From the NCBI RefSeq assembly GCF_001483135.1, contig NZ_LNAL01000006.1:806003-870002 (forward strand): 64,000 nucleotides of DNA, read 5' to 3'. A program made the position numbers and the translations under genes. The notes beneath the pieces were generated by a model that worked only from the letters and a program-made list of their open reading frames with translations, made no database searches and had not been told where the DNA came from. Origin of the DNA: Solirubrum puertoriconensis (GTDB lineage Bacteria > Bacteroidota > Bacteroidia > Cytophagales > Hymenobacteraceae). Of the stretch, positions 63,317-64,000 are shown piece after piece (within the stretch, counting starts at the first letter, position 1; the number at the start of each line of letters is the position of its first letter).

Positions 63317-63629
63317 CTGTCATTGCGATGAGGTACGACATTCCGCGCATCGAGCGGCGGCAATCGGTCCTCTCGCGGCATAACTCCTTGGTGAGCAGCA
63401 ACCGAAAACCAAGTAGCGCGGACTTTGTAGTCCGCGTCCCCGGATAGTAACTCTAATCAGCTGAACGCTTGAGAATACTATCCGGGGACGCGGACTACAA
63501 AGTCCGCGCTACATTGTTCTGCGGCGCCCTAGGTCGGTTGCGCTAAGTGCTACCTGAACGGTTGTGCCCTGCTCAGGACCGATTGCCGCCGCTCGATGCG
63601 CGGAATGTCGTGCCTCTTCGCGATGACAG
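63317..63629. repeat. Nested inverted-repeat element, 313 bp (outer arms 55 bp)
   Basis: Outer arms 63317-63371 and 63575-63629 are inverted repeats of 55 bp with three mismatches, starting CTGTCATTGCGATGAGGTAC and ending CTTCGCGATGACAG. They enclose a second palindrome (63413-63512), nearly on the same centre. No ORF or flanking duplication is apparent. It fills most of the 473-bp spacer between selO and the last gene. Confidence 0.85.
63413..63512. repeat. Inner REP-like palindrome, 37-bp perfect arms
   Basis: Arms 63413-63449 and 63476-63512 are perfect inverted repeats of 37 bp with a 26-nt loop. Each arm also contains its own hairpin (GCGGACT-TTGT-AGTCCGC). The ends GTAGCGCGGA match the element at 12894-12999, so the two belong to one family. 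Confidence 0.9.
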
Positions 63630-63773
63630 TGGCGGGAATGGTCGGTGCTAAGCTCCACTGTTGCCACCCATTGCCGCCCAATTTCGTTATCAGCAGAGAA
63701 GCTTGCTGCCTCTTTGCCCTGCAACTAGTGCAGCCACCTAGGGCGCAAGCATCGGCCACCAAACACCAGGAGT

Positions 63774-64000
63774 ATGATAGCAGAGGAGCGTAAAACCCAA
63801 ACCAGCTACGACATAGCCCAAATCATGGGCGGCCTGTACGGCGACGGCATCATTGGCCTGAAGGGTGCTTTCAGCCGTGAGTGGGCGCAGCAGCTAGGCG
63901 AAGACATTGCCGTGCTGTACCAAGATGCCCTGAAGCGCCCGGGCGGCGCCATAGGGCGCGGGCCCAAGCGCCACTATGTCGAAATTCACCCGGAAGGCAT
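63774..64000 (+). CDS. Phytanoyl-CoA dioxygenase-family protein (start only)
   Basis: Open from the ATG at 63774 to the right edge, 75 codons. The segment MGGLYGDGIIGLKGAFSREW followed by RPGGAIGRGPKRHYVEIHPE is, from memory, typical of a PhyH-like Fe(II)/2-oxoglutarate dioxygenase subgroup. The iron ligands lie beyond the window, so the call rests on the N-terminus only. Confidence 0.6.
   Translation, partial: MIAEERKTQTSYDIAQIMGGLYGDGIIGLKGAFSREWAQQLGEDIAVLYQDALKRPGGAIGRGPKRHYVEIHPEG

Larger units (their letters stand above)
897..63742. other. Dispersed CCTAGG motif, about 90 copies
   Basis: Hand count of the 6-bp palindrome CCTAGG gives roughly 90 sites, most often as CCCTAGGTG or its complement. 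First at 897-902 and last at 63737-63742. They occur in coding DNA (often CTA-GGT for Leu-Gly or CCT-AGG for Pro-Arg) and in spacers on both sides of terminators. Spacing averages ~700 bp with a few gaps of 2-3 kb (for example 48.4-51.6 kb). See findings. Confidence 0.85.

Noticed and set aside
63301-63773. Possible small genes inside the selO downstream spacer
   Set aside because: The short frames there coincide with the arms of the nested inverted repeats and have no recognisable product.
1-64000. tRNA, rRNA, CRISPR arrays, insertion sequences, integrases
   Set aside because: No cloverleaf, rRNA block, spaced direct-repeat array, transposase or integrase frame was found by reading; a software scan was not possible.

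Overview
The window is GC-rich chromosomal DNA of a Bacteroidota bacterium, most likely a Hymenobacter-like member of the Cytophagales. This is inferred from the SusC/SusD pair, the OMP_b-brl_3-type TonB barrels, a GLPGLI protein, group 3 globin, SGLT symporter and SelO, and from promoters of the TTTG-N19/21-TAnnTTTG type rather than sigma70 boxes. I see no rRNA, tRNA, CRISPR array, transposase or prophage.

Left part (1-15.3 kb): a sensor kinase cut by the window edge; a GLPGLI protein with a TonB-type barrel; a tandem DUF305-like lipoprotein and a small lipoprotein; three tandem universal stress proteins; a group 3 truncated globin without the usual proximal His; an L,D-transpeptidase broken by two in-frame stops; a DUF2892 protein; a TlpA thioredoxin; a phage-type dNMP kinase divergent from a RecE-like PD-(D/E)XK nuclease; and an exported Mn-type superoxide dismutase.

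Amino-acid and sulfur control (15.3-24.7 kb): asnA is preceded by a complete transcription attenuator with its own promoter, a 24-codon leader peptide containing six Asn codons, mutually exclusive hairpins and a terminator. This is the most striking find. Further on, an ATP-grasp ligase and a luciferase-like flavin monooxygenase form a translationally coupled pair behind a SAM-I riboswitch and a consensus promoter. A DUF2383 protein, a TonB receptor and a LysR regulator lie between.

Polysaccharide locus (27.7-43.7 kb): a LacI regulator, three GH43 enzymes, a DUF4965/DUF1793 glutaminase-like protein, SusC, SusD, a lipoprotein mutarotase and an SGLT-type sugar symporter. The enzymes point to arabinose- or xylose-containing hemicellulose or pectin. 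The divergent promoter region carries three copies of a LacI-like operator built on AACGATTG.

Right part (43.8-64 kb): a Nudix hydrolase and flavin amine oxidase whose stop codons share one CTAG; a large AsmA-like protein; two STAS-like proteins; an SDR; a cupin; ClpP; an ECF sigma factor with a small partner; a GNAT; a fourth Usp; a PEP-mutase-family/Ada/DinB operon; a lipase; SelO; and the start of a probable phytanoyl-CoA dioxygenase.

Across the whole window the palindrome CCTAGG occurs roughly 90 times (manual count), in genes and spacers. This is several-fold more than base composition predicts, although CTAG is usually avoided in bacteria. Three palindromic intergenic repeat elements are also present, including a nested 313-bp inverted repeat.
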